This document shows positions 42,281-53,346 of a stretch of DNA of 62,766 nt, in pieces. The DNA is taken from assembly GCA_964458335.1 (NCBI GenBank), contig CAYWIJ010000006.1:1-62766 (forward strand), in the 5' to 3' direction. This DNA is from Aalborg-AAW-1 sp964458335. GTDB lineage: Bacteria; Patescibacteriota; Gracilibacteria; Absconditabacterales; Absconditicoccaceae. Both the position numbers and the translations under genes were made by a program. The notes below the pieces were generated by a model. It saw only the letters and a program-made list of their open reading frames with translations. It did not search any database and was not told where the DNA came from. Each line of letters starts with the position of its first letter. Position 1 is the first letter of the stretch.

Positions 42281-43786
42281 ATGTTAGATACGATAACAAT
42301 AACCGTACAATCAGGAAAAGGAGGAGATGGATGTGTCTCTGCTCGTCGCGAAGCAGGAGTACCATTTTGAGGTCCTGCTGGTGGAGACGGTGGTAGAGGT
42401 GGAGATATTATCTTCCGTGCGAGTAAAGATGAACAGACCTTGATTGAGTTCCGTCAGAGAAGCATGATACTAGCACAAGATGGACAAGATGGAATGATCA
42501 AAGACAGATATGGAGCTAACGCACCCGACAAAGTCATTGTCGTCCCTATTGGAACAATCATCAAAGATATACAGTCAGGAATGATTATTTTTCAGTTTAC
42601 ACAAGATCGTGAAGAATATACGGTAGCGAAAGGTGGAAAAGGAGGAGCAGGAAATATTCATTTTAAGACTGCTGTGAATCAGTATCCGAATTTTGCCTTG
42701 CTGGGAGAACCTGGTCACACACGTGAACTCAAACTTGAGCTTCAAATGTTGGGAGATGTGGGACTAATTGGGACACCAAGTGTAGGAAAATCATCATTGA
42801 TCAATACCTGTTGTGCCACAAAAGTGAAAACGGCTGATTATCACTTCACGACCCTTGAACCAAATATTGGGATCTGTAGTAGTGAATCGACGACATTTTC
42901 TATGGTAGATATTCCAGGTCTAGTAGAAGGAGCATCAAGTGGAAAGTGATTGGGTAACGAATTTCTTCGTCATATTTTGAAAGCGAGAATTTTTGCACTT
43001 GTGGTAGATATTGATAGTTACGAAGCTGGATTTGAGAAACTGACAACCGTCTTTGATGAGATTGTCATGTATATTCAGCAGAGATTTGTTGGGTCGACAG
43101 AGTTTGGTGAAGCGATCACATCCATTGATTTGAGTTTACAAAGAGAAGAAGACGGATATCTGATCCTTCACTGTATTGCCCATAGAGGCGATGAATCTGA
43201 TATTTTGTTTCAGAAAGCGATCCACATCATAGCAAATAAATATGATATGGTAAATGATCCTGAGATCGCACAAGAATTTACGCAAGAACTCACGGACCAT
43301 CTCTCGCAACACTTCAAGTCCCAACGATGACGGTCTGTCAGTGTCGATGATCTTTTGAACAATACATTTATCGTATCAGCTGCAACACATTATGGTATCA
43401 AAGATTGGACGAGTGCACTTGCTACTTTGATCGAGAGTAGGGAAATCAAATATACCTATCTGTTTGATACTGTCCTGACACAAGAGATAAATCATGAGTT
43501 TATCACTGATGTGACTGATGATGAGTTGGATAGACTACTGGAAGAAGGGTATCTTGATCCATCTTCGTCTCGTGCGAAAGTTTGGGAAATTCGAGACCCA
43601 GAGATTTGTCGCCTCGTCAATATTCTTCCACGATGAAATGATCAAGCAGAATACCGATTTTGGAATGTCATGATGAAAAAAAAGTATCTTTCTGACTTTG
43701 AGAAAGTGGGAGTACTTCATGGTGATGTTTTGAAGATTATGAGCTATTATAATGGAGTGGATGATAGATATATTATGTATGTATAA
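42281..43786 (+). CDS. obg: Obg GTPase
   Basis: 501 residues. Glycine-rich Obg fold (SGKGGDGCVSARREAG, GGPAGGDGGRGGDII, KGGKGGAGN); G domain with G1 GTPSVGKSS, G3 DIPGLVEGA and G4-type NKYD; C-terminal OCT-like domain with GVLHGDVLKI. Several glycines in the fold and the G-domain GKGLG are TGA. It acts in 50S assembly and stress signalling. The G domain has an insert of ~80 residues (VGSTEFGEAITSIDLSLQRE region), making it longer than typical (~340-430). Confidence 0.96.
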
Positions 43787-44152
43787 CAGAATGAAGAGTG
43801 AAAAATAAACAATTAATAATGATGGAATAAAGGAAGAGTCATTGCGCGCAGTGAAACAAGTCCTCTTGGGGGAAGCGATAGCATGGCAATCCAAAATCAA
43901 AGGAGTTAAAGGCTAGTGGATTGCTTCATCCGCTGTCGCTCCTTCGCAATGACAGCGTACTATGTGTGGACCTACCTATCGGCAGACAGGTTGCTTCGTC
44001 ATACTTCCTTCTCGCAATGACGGCTCTTAAAACAGAGGAATGTTATATAATCACTCACTCAAAAGACAAGCACTTTCACTGTGTCAGAAAGTGTTTTTTT
44101 GTATTTCTCTGTAAAGAATATATAATGGATATACTTTATATATTCCTATATT
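43787..44152. other. Intergenic repeat cluster
   Basis: No gene seen. Holds three REP-like copies (see the repeat entry) and then an AT-rich stretch that may carry the promoter of the next gene (TATAAT near 44121). Confidence 0.6.
43838..44022. repeat. Cluster of three REP-like palindromic repeats
   Basis: Copy 1 at 43838-43893 (GTCATTGCGCGCAG...GGCAATCCA), an inverted copy at 43917-43953 (TGGATTGCTTC...CGCAATGAC), and a further inverted copy at 43991-44022 after CGGCAGACAGG. Copies 1 and 2 can fold into one long hairpin. Same family as the copies in mutS and after dnaK. Confidence 0.75.
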
Positions 44153-44476
44153 ATGATGTGAATATCAACGAAACGAAATAAATTTTTCTTTTCAAATATT
44201 GTTGTAGCAATTAGTATTGTGTTGGTTTGGAGATGAGTGCGACATCTTGCTGATGAATATCTTTTCCCCAATTATTCTACGCTATCGAGTATTATTTCTC
44301 TTCTCGTTGGTATTGTCTTACTTTATTTTGTGGATGGAGATTTATCGTTATTGTGAGGCGTGGAAGAAGAGGAACAACCCATCTTTAATCGTAAAAGTAG
44401 AGATATGTGGATTATTCTTACCACGATATGTATTACATTAGGAGTGGTGGTAGGATTTTATCTTTTGGTACAATAA
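44153..44476 (+). CDS. Small multi-pass membrane protein
   Basis: 107 residues from ATG 44153 (or the next codon) to TAA 44474-44476, with four TGA read as Gly. Three hydrophobic helices: FFFSNIVVAISIVLVW, TLSSIISLLVGIVLLYFV and MWIILTTICITLGVVVGFYLL. A basic start suggests the N-terminus inside; an acidic loop GGVEEEEQPIF lies before the last helix. Unknown function. Confidence 0.72.
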
Positions 44477-44546
44477 TACCAATTATCAATCTATTGACAT
44501 TGCTCTATAAAATAATTATAAATTATCAAACAAAAATCAAAACAGT

Positions 44547-44765
44547 ATGAAAAATTTATCGTTATTATTTAGTCATATTAGCTATTATGGCTATATGAGT
44601 TGTGTGCCATTCTTGGTTATATTGACTGCTTATCATGCAATTACAAAAATGAATCTTTTTGCAGGTGTGATGGTGATCATATTTCTTATTGTGTTTATCG
44701 TATCGATCAAACATATTAAGAAACAATATCGAGATGATCTACAACATTTTAAAGCAGGAGAATAA
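44547..44765 (+). CDS. Small two-helix membrane protein
   Basis: 72 residues. Helices YMSCVPFLVILTAYHA and LFAGVMVIIFLIVFIVSI, then a basic-acidic tail KHIKKQYRDDLQHFKAGE. Its TAA lies in the stem-loop that follows. No TGA; the few glycines are GGN. Unknown function. Confidence 0.68.
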   Translation: MKNLSLLFSHISYYGYMSCVPFLVILTAYHAITKMNLFAGVMVIIFLIVFIVSIKHIKKQYRDDLQHFKAGE

Positions 44766-44778
44766 TCCTGTTTTTTTT
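44755..44778 (+). terminator. Terminator overlapping the stop of the small membrane gene
   Basis: CAGGA-GAATAA-TCCTG followed by eight T. Confidence 0.85.
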
Positions 44779-45106
44779 GTAATTAAAAAACTCTTGCAAT
44801 CACTCTTCATCATAATTATATATAGAGTATGATCATCAGTCGCATGGCACTAAATACGGTAACCACAACAACACTTATCATCAGATAGGCGGTTTTGTGT
44901 GAAGTGAAAAATTATCCCACAACATCATATGCTTATCTGTCAGACAGGTAGGCTTTTTTATTCAAAAAACCTCTCACTGAGAACGAATTCTGAGATAAGA
45001 GGTCACATGCGGTTGGTTCAGAACCGTATAGTGAGTATAGGAAAATATGGTAGAGAAACAAGAGATTGAGAAAGCTTATATTATTTATTTTATCTACATC
45101 ATATAT
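44779..45106. other. Gene-free region upstream of the WG/HNH/WYL gene
   Basis: No gene seen. Contains a terminator-like palindrome (44931-44959: GCTTATCTGTC-AGACAGGTAGGC, T6) and a folded segment 44973-45035. In that segment CTCACT pairs with AGTGAG around two hairpins, AGAA-CGAA-TTCT and CGGTT-GGTTCAG-AACCG. The last ~70 bases are AT-rich and probably hold the promoter. Confidence 0.45.
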
Positions 45107-46960
45107 ATGGCAATCGATACATCATGATGGTTAGACTATAAAGAAGTGTGAATTTCCCATGAATGATATGCTAAAGTAATAAAAGATTGAAAATATAACT
45201 TTATTGATAAAAATTGAAAGTTATTATTCAATAAATGATTTTGTTATATATGAAATCTTTATGAATGATTTACTAAAGTAAAAAAAGATTGAACATGGAA
45301 TTTCATTGATAAAGAATGTAAATTACTGAGTAAGGAATGGTTTGACGAATCAGAAAATTTTTCAGAATGACATGCTAAAGTAAGAAAATATTGAAAATGA
45401 CGAAATTCTATCAATAAAGAATGAAAATTATTAAATGAGGAATGGTTTGATAGTGTATGAAATTTTTCAGAATGATTGGCTAAAGTAAGAAAATATTGAA
45501 AATATAATTTTATTGATAAAGAGTGAGGTTTATTAACAGAAGAACGATTTAAATCTGTATGAAATTTTTCAGAATGATTGGCTAGTATACAATGGGTAGA
45601 TTGAACATGGAATTTCATTGATAAAGAATGTAAATTACTTAGTCAAGAACGATTGGATTATGACTATGTATGAGATTTTTCAGAGTGATATGCTAAAGTA
45701 AAAAAAGATTGAAAATATAGCTTTGTTGATAAAGAATGAAAATTATTAAGTGAGGAATGGTTTGACGAAGTACGATATTTCTCAGATTGATTAGCTCGAG
45801 TAAAAAAGGATAGAAAAAAGAATTTTATTGATAAAGAATGGAAATTATTAAGTGAGGAATGGTTTGACGAAGTATGATATTTTAAAGATTGATTAGCTGA
45901 AGTGAAAAAAGATTGAAAAAGTAATTTTATTGATAAAGAATGAAATTTATTAAGTGAGGAATGGTTTGACGAAGTATGATATTTTAAAGATTGATTAGCT
46001 CGAGTAAAAAAAGATTGAAAAAGGAATTTTATTGATAAAAAATGAAAATTATTAAATGAGGAATGGTTTGACGAAGTATGAGATTTTTCAGAGTGATATG
46101 CTAAAGTAAAAAAAGATTGAAAAAGTAATTTTATTGATAAAAAAGGACAATTATTAAATGAGGAATGGTTTGATTCAGTATGAGGTTTTTTAGAATGACA
46201 CGCTAAAGTAGAAAGAAATTGAACATGGAATTTTATTGATAAAGAATGTAAATTATTAAGTGAGGAATGGTTTGACGAAGTATGAGATTTTTCAGAGTGA
46301 TATGCTAAAGTAAAAAAAGATTGAAAAAGTAATTTTATTGATAAAAAAGGACAATTCCTTTTCAATAAATATTCAGAAAATAATTATCCAGAATTGCAAA
46401 TATCACAACAAAATAAAGAAACTACTCTTGCACAAGATGATGATATAGAACAAGATAAGGGAGTCTATAAAGGAGAAGAAAAAAATAATGATCAGAAATC
46501 AGGAAATACCTATAAAGAATACAAAACAGATGAACAATGGGAACAACTCAAACAAAAAGTATTCGATCTCAAAGGTAGAATCTGTAGTGAATGTGATGAT
46601 ACTGACTATCTTGATGTCCATCATGTCTTGCCTAGACATATGTGATGAAAAGATGAGCTAGATAATCTCGTAGTGCTCTGTAGAAACTGTCATGAAGATC
46701 TGCATGGATATGAAATAGGAATAGGTGAAACGAAAGGAAGACCTATCAGTAAAAAATTACAAATCATCAATCGTGCATTAGAAGATGAAGAAGATATAGA
46801 TATCATCTACAAAGATGAAAATGGAAAAGTAACAGAAAGAACTATTACGCCAGAATTCTTGTATTATGAGAATAAAATGCAATATCTTGTTTCTTATTGT
46901 CATCTTAGAAAAGAAAAAAGAACATTTAGAATATCAAGAATACAGAAGATAATTGAATAA
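45107..46960 (+). CDS. WG-repeat / HNH nuclease / WYL domain fusion protein
   Basis: 617 residues, seen only with UGA as Gly. Residues ~8-425 are about 11 tandem WG-type repeats of 34-38 residues with core FSEGYAKVKKDGK then NFIDKEGKLLSEEWFDE. A polar linker follows. Residues ~490-540 are an HNH nuclease: CSEC, LDVHHVLPRHMGG, LDNLVVLCRNCHEDLH, i.e. two zinc Cys pairs plus the HH and N...H catalytic set. The last ~65 residues match a WYL domain: IIYKDENGKVTERTITPEFL, YLVSYCHLRKEKRTFRISRI. Nearly every repeat glycine is TGA. No signal peptide. WG repeats bind proteins, and WYL domains sense nucleic acid or small ligands in defence regulators. A ligand-gated nuclease is an inference. Confidence 0.88.
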
Positions 46961-46986
46961 GTTTTAATTTATTATACCTATACAGT

Positions 46987-47481
46987 ATGTGTGAATTTAT
47001 TTGTCAAATGATGTCTGGGGATGCAGGTCGATGGTGAAATGCTTGGACTGCTGTGGGAGCTGTTTGAAGTCTAATAATAGTTTATTTTTGATTTCAAGAA
47101 TTGAATAGTAAAGCAAATAAACTTATACTAAATAGATTTATTGATGAAAATATATGAACTGATGTCTTTGAAAAAATTGTTTTTGTAAAAGATTATACAA
47201 CATATGGTTATAGTGGTACAAATCAAGAAAATAATACTCTTAAGACATGAGATATAAAGGATGTATATATTACAAACTCTAAATCATCTAGGTGAAATAT
47301 AAAGAATGAACCAACAGGTATAATAGATACTTCTCGATATCGATTTACTACTAAGAACAATAGTAATAGTGAAATTACAGTTAAGTCTGAATGCTTTGAA
47401 AATAAAATACTTGCTATAAAAGACTTAACAAAATATACTAATGTAAATGAAAAATACTGAATATTCAAAAATAACCTTTAA
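46987..47481 (+). CDS. Unknown single-helix membrane protein
   Basis: 164 residues, with about seven TGA glycines. One membrane helix near residues 20-36 (AWTAVGAVGSLIIVYFGF), then a soluble domain rich in Asn, Thr and Lys with FEKIVFVKDYTTYGYSG and a possible strand pair. It starts 26 bases after the WG/HNH/WYL gene on the same strand and could be its partner. Not recognised. Confidence 0.68.
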
Positions 47482-47501
47482 TCTTCTAATCTTACAACCT
47501 C

Positions 47502-49388
47502 ATGAATCCACTCTACAACATTCGCCACTCCCTCGCTCACGTGCTTGCACAAGCAATTCAGAGATCACTCGATCCGAAAGTACAACTCGGTACATGACCT
47601 GCTATCGACAACGGATTTTACTATGATGTCTTGCTTTCTGAGGGGATAGAATTTGGTGAAGCGAATCTCAAACCACTCCAAAAAATTATGGAAGGGATCG
47701 TGAAAGAAGGACAAGGATTCTGATCCTATACTGCCAAGAATCTCGAGGAAGCGAAAGCAATCGTGACCAATCTGGGACAGCATTTTAAAATCGAATTACT
47801 GGAAAAGTTTTTTGCTAGCGATAATAATGCAAGCTATACGTTCTGGTATAACTACGTCGATACACAGATGTTACCAAGATTAGAAAAAAACTGTAAAGAA
47901 GAATATATCACCACATATAAGTCGTTAACAGAATACTTTACGAATCTGGATCCAGCCGTAGAAGGAAAATTCATCACCTTTATCGATCTATGTGAAGGAG
48001 GACATGTCGAAAATCTCAAAGAGATCGCTGATGGATCATTCGCCTTGGAGAAAATTGCAGGAGCATACTGGCAAGCGAAAGAAGGAAATCCGATGATGAC
48101 GCGTATCTATGGACTTGCTTTCGAGACAAAAGCTGAATTGAAAGACTATCAAACCATGATGGAAGAAGCAAAGAAGAGAGATCATAGAATCCTCGGGAAA
48201 CAACTCAAACTCTTCACTATCTCAGAACTGGTTGGGTCAGGATTACCTCTTTTTCAACCGAATGGGATGATTATCCGTAAAGAATTGGAAGACTATCTCT
48301 GGTCGTTGCACAAAGATCACGGCTATTCTCGTGTCTGGACTCCGCATATCGCTAAGGAAGATCTCTATAATACCTCTGGACATGCCAAGCACTACTTAGA
48401 TGATATGTTTAAGGTGCATGGTGGTACTTCTGATGAAGATTTCTATCTCAAACCGATGAACTGTCCCCATCATATGCAACTCTTTGCTGATAACCAATTC
48501 TCGTATCGTGATATGCCGATCAGATATTTCGAGCCAGCGACGGTGTATAGAGATGAGAAAACGGGACAACTATCTGGACTCACTCGTGTGCGTTCGATCA
48601 CTCAGGATGACGGACATCTGTTCTGTCGTATCACTCAACTCAAAGATGAAATTACCACAATCGTAAAGATCATCAAAGAATTCTATAAAACCATGGGAAT
48701 GCTGGACGGATACCGAGTATCGCTCAGTATCAGAGGAGAAGACAAAGAGAAATATCTGGGTGGAGAAGAAGTATGGGCTACAGCTGAGTGAGCATTGAAA
48801 GATATCTGTACTGAATTGGATCTCAATTATAAAGAAATCCCTGGAGAAGCAGCATTCTATTGACCAAAATTAGACTTTATGTTTAAAGATGCGATCGGTA
48901 GACAACACCAACTCGCGACGGTTCAAGTCGACTTTAATCTTCCAGAGAGATTTGATCTCAGTTTCGTCAACGAACAAGGAGACAACGAAAGACCAGTGGT
49001 GATCCATCGTGCGATTGCAGGAAGTATGGAGAGATTTATGGGAGTTATGATTGAACACTTTGCTGGAGCATTTCCACTGTGGATGGCGCCGATCCAGATG
49101 ATGATCGTCCCAGTAGCTGATGTCTTCAATGACTATGCCGAATCTTGCAACCAGGAACTAAGAACTAGGAACCTTAGAGCAAAAGTGGATTATTCTTCTG
49201 ATAGTTTCGCGAAGAAAATCCGTAATGCAGAACTTCTCAAAATCCCCTACATCCTCATCGTAGGAGAAAAAGAAGTATCTGACTCTAGTGTTAGTGTCAG
49301 AGTCTACAAGACGAAAGAACAATACACGATGTCTCTTGAAGAGTTTATCGCAAAGATAGAGAGTGAGGTGAAGGAGAGAGAGTTGTAA
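47502..49388 (+). CDS. thrS: Threonyl-tRNA synthetase without TGS domain
   Basis: 628 residues. It begins directly with the editing domain (RHSLAHVLAQAIQ; its second metal site CEGGHV replaces the usual CRGPHV), with an insert of about 55 residues. The class II core has motif 2 (FEPATVYRDEKTGQLSGLTRVR, given in parts as FEPATVYRDE and GLTRVRSIT), zinc Cys in MNCPHH and motif 3 HRAIAGSMERF. The anticodon domain ends the protein. The N-terminal TGS domain of most bacterial ThrRS is missing. A few glycines are TGA. Confidence 0.95.
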
Positions 49389-49396
49389 ATTTCATA

Positions 49397-49420
49397 AAGA
49401 GCAACTTTGCTCTTTTTTTA
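49397..49420 (+). terminator. thrS terminator
   Basis: AAGAGCAA-CT-TTGCTCTT running into T7. Confidence 0.85.
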
Positions 49421-49475
49421 TGTGAGAAAGTAGTTAATATATTGTGATATATCTTTTTATATTATATAAATCATA

Positions 49476-50159
49476 ATGTCTCGTATTATTAATGATAAAT
49501 ACTCAGATTATCATATTCATAGTAGTTTTTCAGATGGAACTGCTACTGTAGAAGAGATAGTACAATATGCAGGTAAATTATGAATGAAGGAAATAGCAAT
49601 AACAGACCATAGTGATTTAATGACTAATATATTGAAAGAGCGCTATGCTATAACTCCTTCTTGATGAGCAAGATATGCATTGAATAGTCGAAAAAATGTC
49701 CATAATGATGTAAATGTTATCTTTGGTGTTGAATGAGATGTTGTTAATAGTAATGGTGATGTTTGTTTAGAGCATCAACACATGGAATGAAAATTTACTA
49801 TTCTTTCTGTACATTGGAATAGTTATCAATCTGATCATAAAACTGCTGGAAATTGACTTTTACATGCGATTGATAGATTTCACAGTAAAATTGATTTAAT
49901 TTGACATCCTTATGCTACAAAAGAACTTTGAGAATTTATAGATATTGAGGCAGTTGTTGATTTAGCAAATCAACATAATATACCTTTAGAATTTAATCGA
50001 TGAGCATTTCGTAAATGACATGTTATACAAGAAAAATTGATATATATGTTACATCATGCCAAGAAAATATATGTAAATAGCGATGCTCATAGCTTATCAT
50101 CCCTAACAAGTATGAGAAAAGAATGTTATGATTTTTTAAATGAGCTTTGAATAAAATAG
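49476..50159 (+). CDS. PHP-domain phosphoesterase
   Basis: 227 residues. Metal ligands of the PHP fold: DYHIHSSFSDG, ITDHSDLM, a Glu in FGVEGDVV, SVHWNSYQ, GHPYATKE and VNSDAHSL. Such domains remove phosphates (histidinol-phosphatase, PolX-type, or nucleotide phosphoesterases). Most glycines are TGA, one of the highest shares in the window. Its TAG lies seven bases from the end of the convergent glycosyltransferase gene. Confidence 0.93.
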
Positions 50160-50165
50160 ATTAAA

Positions 50166-51398
50166 CTATCTTGGTGTTTTATTAAATACATATTTCTTAT
50201 CTAGTAATATTTTACCTCAAACTTTCATTAGACTTATTATAGTTGGTATAATATCTAAAATATTTTTAAATATACTTACTAGATAAATAGTTATAGTTTC
50301 GATATTAATTTTTAATTTAAAATATTTATGATATATTATAATAAGACTTAAATAATCAATTATAATCGCCAATATAATTATAGCTGTGAAAATGTTATAT
50401 GAATTTATAATTGAAATTATTAATGATATTAGTACAAGAGAACCTCATAATCATCGTTGTATAAGTTGTATAAATCTTTCTAATGCTAAAATATTCTTTT
50501 TTTTAAATAATAAATTAAAAACGAAATCAAACTCTCCAATTAGTCGCCTAGATGTCTGAATGATTGTTAAAGAAATCTTATTCGGTACTGTTGAGTGATC
50601 AAAATATTTAAGAGGTTTCGCATAAATTCTATTTAGATTTGATGTGTATCAAAATACTATGTCTTCTGTAATTGAATCTTCTGGAAATTTATAAAGTTTT
50701 GCTATATCTGATCTTATAAATAATCAATGTCATATTAAATACATTAATTTGTTATTCTGTTTATAATTTTGTAATAGAGAGTTCTTTTCAAAGTAGATGG
50801 ATCGTCTAGATTGTATAAGAGCATTTGCTTTTCAAAATAAATTGGTATTGTGAAAATTTATATTATACATTGAAAGCATTTGATATATTTCTTCGTTTTT
50901 TTTGTCATTTAGTACTTCATATAATCATTTTACATCTGGTTTAGAATCAGCATCAAAAATAGCAAAATAAGAATTATATGAATCACTATTGTTTATTTTA
51001 CTTAATAGTTTATTTATAGCATAATTTAATTGATGTCATTTATCTCATTGATTAAATGGATAATTTATGATATGTTTGGAATCAATAGTTTTTTCTAAAA
51101 TATTTAAAGTTTTATTTTTTCAATTTACTAATTCTTTGTTAGTAGTAATGAAATACAATTCAATATTATTGTCTTTTATATTTGAAAAGTAATCTATTGT
51201 ATTTTTAATGATTGATTCTTCTTTATAAAGAGGTATTAATACTAATATCTTTTTATTAAATTCTTTTTTTCAAATATTTTGTACCTCCATCTTTCTATTT
51301 TCTAAAAACATAAGTGTATATTTTAATTTCCTATATACATTTCCTAAAAAGATACTAATTATTAATAAAAGTGCTATTTGTAGAAATATTATTGCCAT
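50166..51398 (-). CDS. Membrane glycosyltransferase, family 2
   Basis: 410 residues from ATG 51396-51398 to TAG 50166-50168. One N-terminal membrane helix, then a GT2 core: KKILVLIPLYKEES, YFAIFDADSKPDV with the DxD site, ITEDIVFGYTSNLN with the catalytic TED, and QTSRRLIGEF in place of QxxRW. Two or three C-terminal membrane helices follow. This is the layout of processive or lipid-linked synthases (cellulose/hyaluronan synthase-like). Low-GC and rich in TGA glycines. Its start codon overlaps the divergent gene's ATG. Confidence 0.9.
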
Positions 51399-51897
51399 GA
51401 ATAACTATGATAATGAATCTAAATATCATCTAAAATCAAACTCTCATTTTTTTTCTTTTTTTTGATTAATTTCCTTTCTCTGAAATTTGATTCCCTCTAT
51501 AAAAAATAATATTAATTTAAATATAGAGACAGATTCATGAATAGAAAAACTATTTCTTTCAAATAAAAATCGAAATAATGAACAACTATTGGAATATGAT
51601 AAAATTTTAACTAAATTATTAGATGTATTTGTTAATTGATATGAACTGGATAATATTTTGAGAAGAGAATTTAATATATTTTTGCATACTATAGACAAAT
51701 CTATTGGTGGAGTAACTACTATATATGATCAGTTTCAAAAATCCAATAGTTCATTATCAGTCTATACTACGCTTATTGAAAAAGAATTATTATTACAAGG
51801 AAATGGTTTTCTGTCACATAATTCAGTGTATGATAAATTATCATTACAAGAAAGAAAAAAATTTGCTAGCTTTGTCGCAAGAAATATATATAAATAA
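51397..51897 (+). CDS. Unknown 166-residue protein
   Basis: Starts at ATG 51397, overlapping the divergent start codon by two bases, and ends TAA 51895-51897, with four TGA. A hydrophobic segment FFSFFGLISFLGNLIPSI near residues 18-35 may anchor it; the rest is helical (YDKILTKLLDVFVNGYELDNILRREFNIFLH in parts). Next on the strand is the NIF3 gene, 25 bases on. Not recognised. Confidence 0.65.
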
Positions 51898-51922
51898 TTT
51901 GTTTTAAATATGTATTAATGTT

Positions 51923-52699
51923 ATGGACAAATTATATCTTGTAAATTACCTTTCTGATTTTTTAAAGATTCATAATTTTGAATGAGTAGATAAAGCAATA
52001 AACTGACTTCAAGTTGATAATACATTATTATATGTCAATAAAGTTGCTTTTGCGGTAGATGCAACAACATACATATTTGATAAAGCTATAGAATATTGAG
52101 CTAATATGATTATTGTTCATCATGGAATTTTGTGGTGAAAAGAGAATTCTATTGTATGAGTTTCTTATGATAGATTAAAAAAGTTAATTGATAATAATAT
52201 TAGTCTTTTAAGTTTTCATCTGCCTTTAGATACTCATAAAACTATTGGTAATAATATAGTTACAATAAATAATATTGTTAATAAACTTGGATTAATAGAA
52301 GATCAATATAGTATTGAAGATTTTTATTTAATTTGATCTGTATATGTTGGACTAAAGTTGGTCTTAAAAGATGAAGTTTCTACAAATACGGTTAGATTGA
52401 TTTGAGAAGAATTGTGATGGAAAACTGATTTCTATGATTTTGGAGATAAAAATATAAAAAATATATGAGTAGTGACATGAGCTGGATGATCTTTACTGAA
52501 GAATCAAGATCTCATGAAAGAGATAGATATTTTTATTACATGAGAAGCATTGCATGATGCTTTGACTTTTGCTAAAGAAAATAAGAAAAATGTTTTGCTT
52601 TGATGACATTACGAGACAGAAAAATGTTGATTACAAAAAATAGAAGATATGTTAAAAGAAAAAGGATTAGAGACTATATTCATAGATGAAAAGTATTAA
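51923..52699 (+). CDS. NIF3/DUF34 family protein (GTP cyclohydrolase I type 2 homolog)
   Basis: 258 residues. Metal-site marks of the family: NGLQVDN, MIIVHHGILW, SFHLPLDTH, GAGGS, FITGEALHD and GGHYETE. Members form metal-binding rings; no firm reaction is known, though metal insertion and a metabolite-repair role are proposed. Nearly all Gly in these motifs are TGA. Confidence 0.93.
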
Positions 52700-52765
52700 A
52701 AATTAAATACTGATGAGAGTTGAAAGTACTCATAACTTATCATTTATAACTTAACACTTCAAAAA

Positions 52766-53254
52766 ATGCCCCTCCTTGATCGAGTACTCGTTATCTCAGG
52801 GTTTCTGTGTCTGATCGCAGGATTGATAGGAGCTATTGCACCCATGATGCCTTGATCCATACTTTCCCTTATTGGTCTGTTGCTCATCCACCGAACGGGT
52901 GTCTATCAGATACCCATGACATGGATTATCGTCTTTGTCATACTGGTCGTATTGGCCAATATCGTGGATTATTATCTCCCCATTTGGTGAACAAAAAAAT
53001 ATGGAGGAACCAAAGCGGGAGTCACCGGAGCAACCATGGGGATGATAGCTGGATTGTTTGTCTTTCCTCCCTTTGGGATGATTGTGGGACCGTTTGTAGG
53101 AGCCTTTATCGGTGAATATATGCATGTAGAAGGAACGGGTGAGAAAGCATTACGTTCTGCTCGAGGATCATTTGTCGGATTTCTTCTCACGACTGGCTTT
53201 AAGTTGGTCGTCGGATGACGAATGCTGATCTACGCCGCCCAACTCGTCTGGTAA
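52766..53254 (+). CDS. DUF456 membrane protein
   Basis: 162 residues, four to five hydrophobic helices. DUF456 pattern: LIGAIAPMMPGSILSLIGLL, YLPIWGTKKYGGTKAGVTGA and FPPFGMIVGPFVGAFIGEY, with glycine-zipper helices. The GC content is visibly higher than its neighbours, but it does contain TGA glycines. Function unknown; perhaps a small-molecule channel or regulator. Confidence 0.9.
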
Positions 53255-53346
53255 AATATCTTTTCTGTCTTCAAATTAAGATTGATTTTGATGATGTGAT
53301 ATCTATGATACTTATAATATTTTATTTTTATACTGTTTTTTGTAAT

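Noticed and set aside
44820..44900. Possible short gene starting at the ATG near 44829
   Set aside because: Closed after 19 codons by TAG and without protein-like character.
45664..46365. Long minus-strand open frame of repetitive sequence opposite the WG repeats
   Set aside because: It is the antisense shadow of the tandem repeats; the + frame has recognisable WG, HNH and WYL domains.
45107..46372. CRISPR array or DNA satellite in the repeat region
   Set aside because: Repeats are ~105-114 bases, degenerate, keep the reading frame and have no unique spacers; they are protein repeats.
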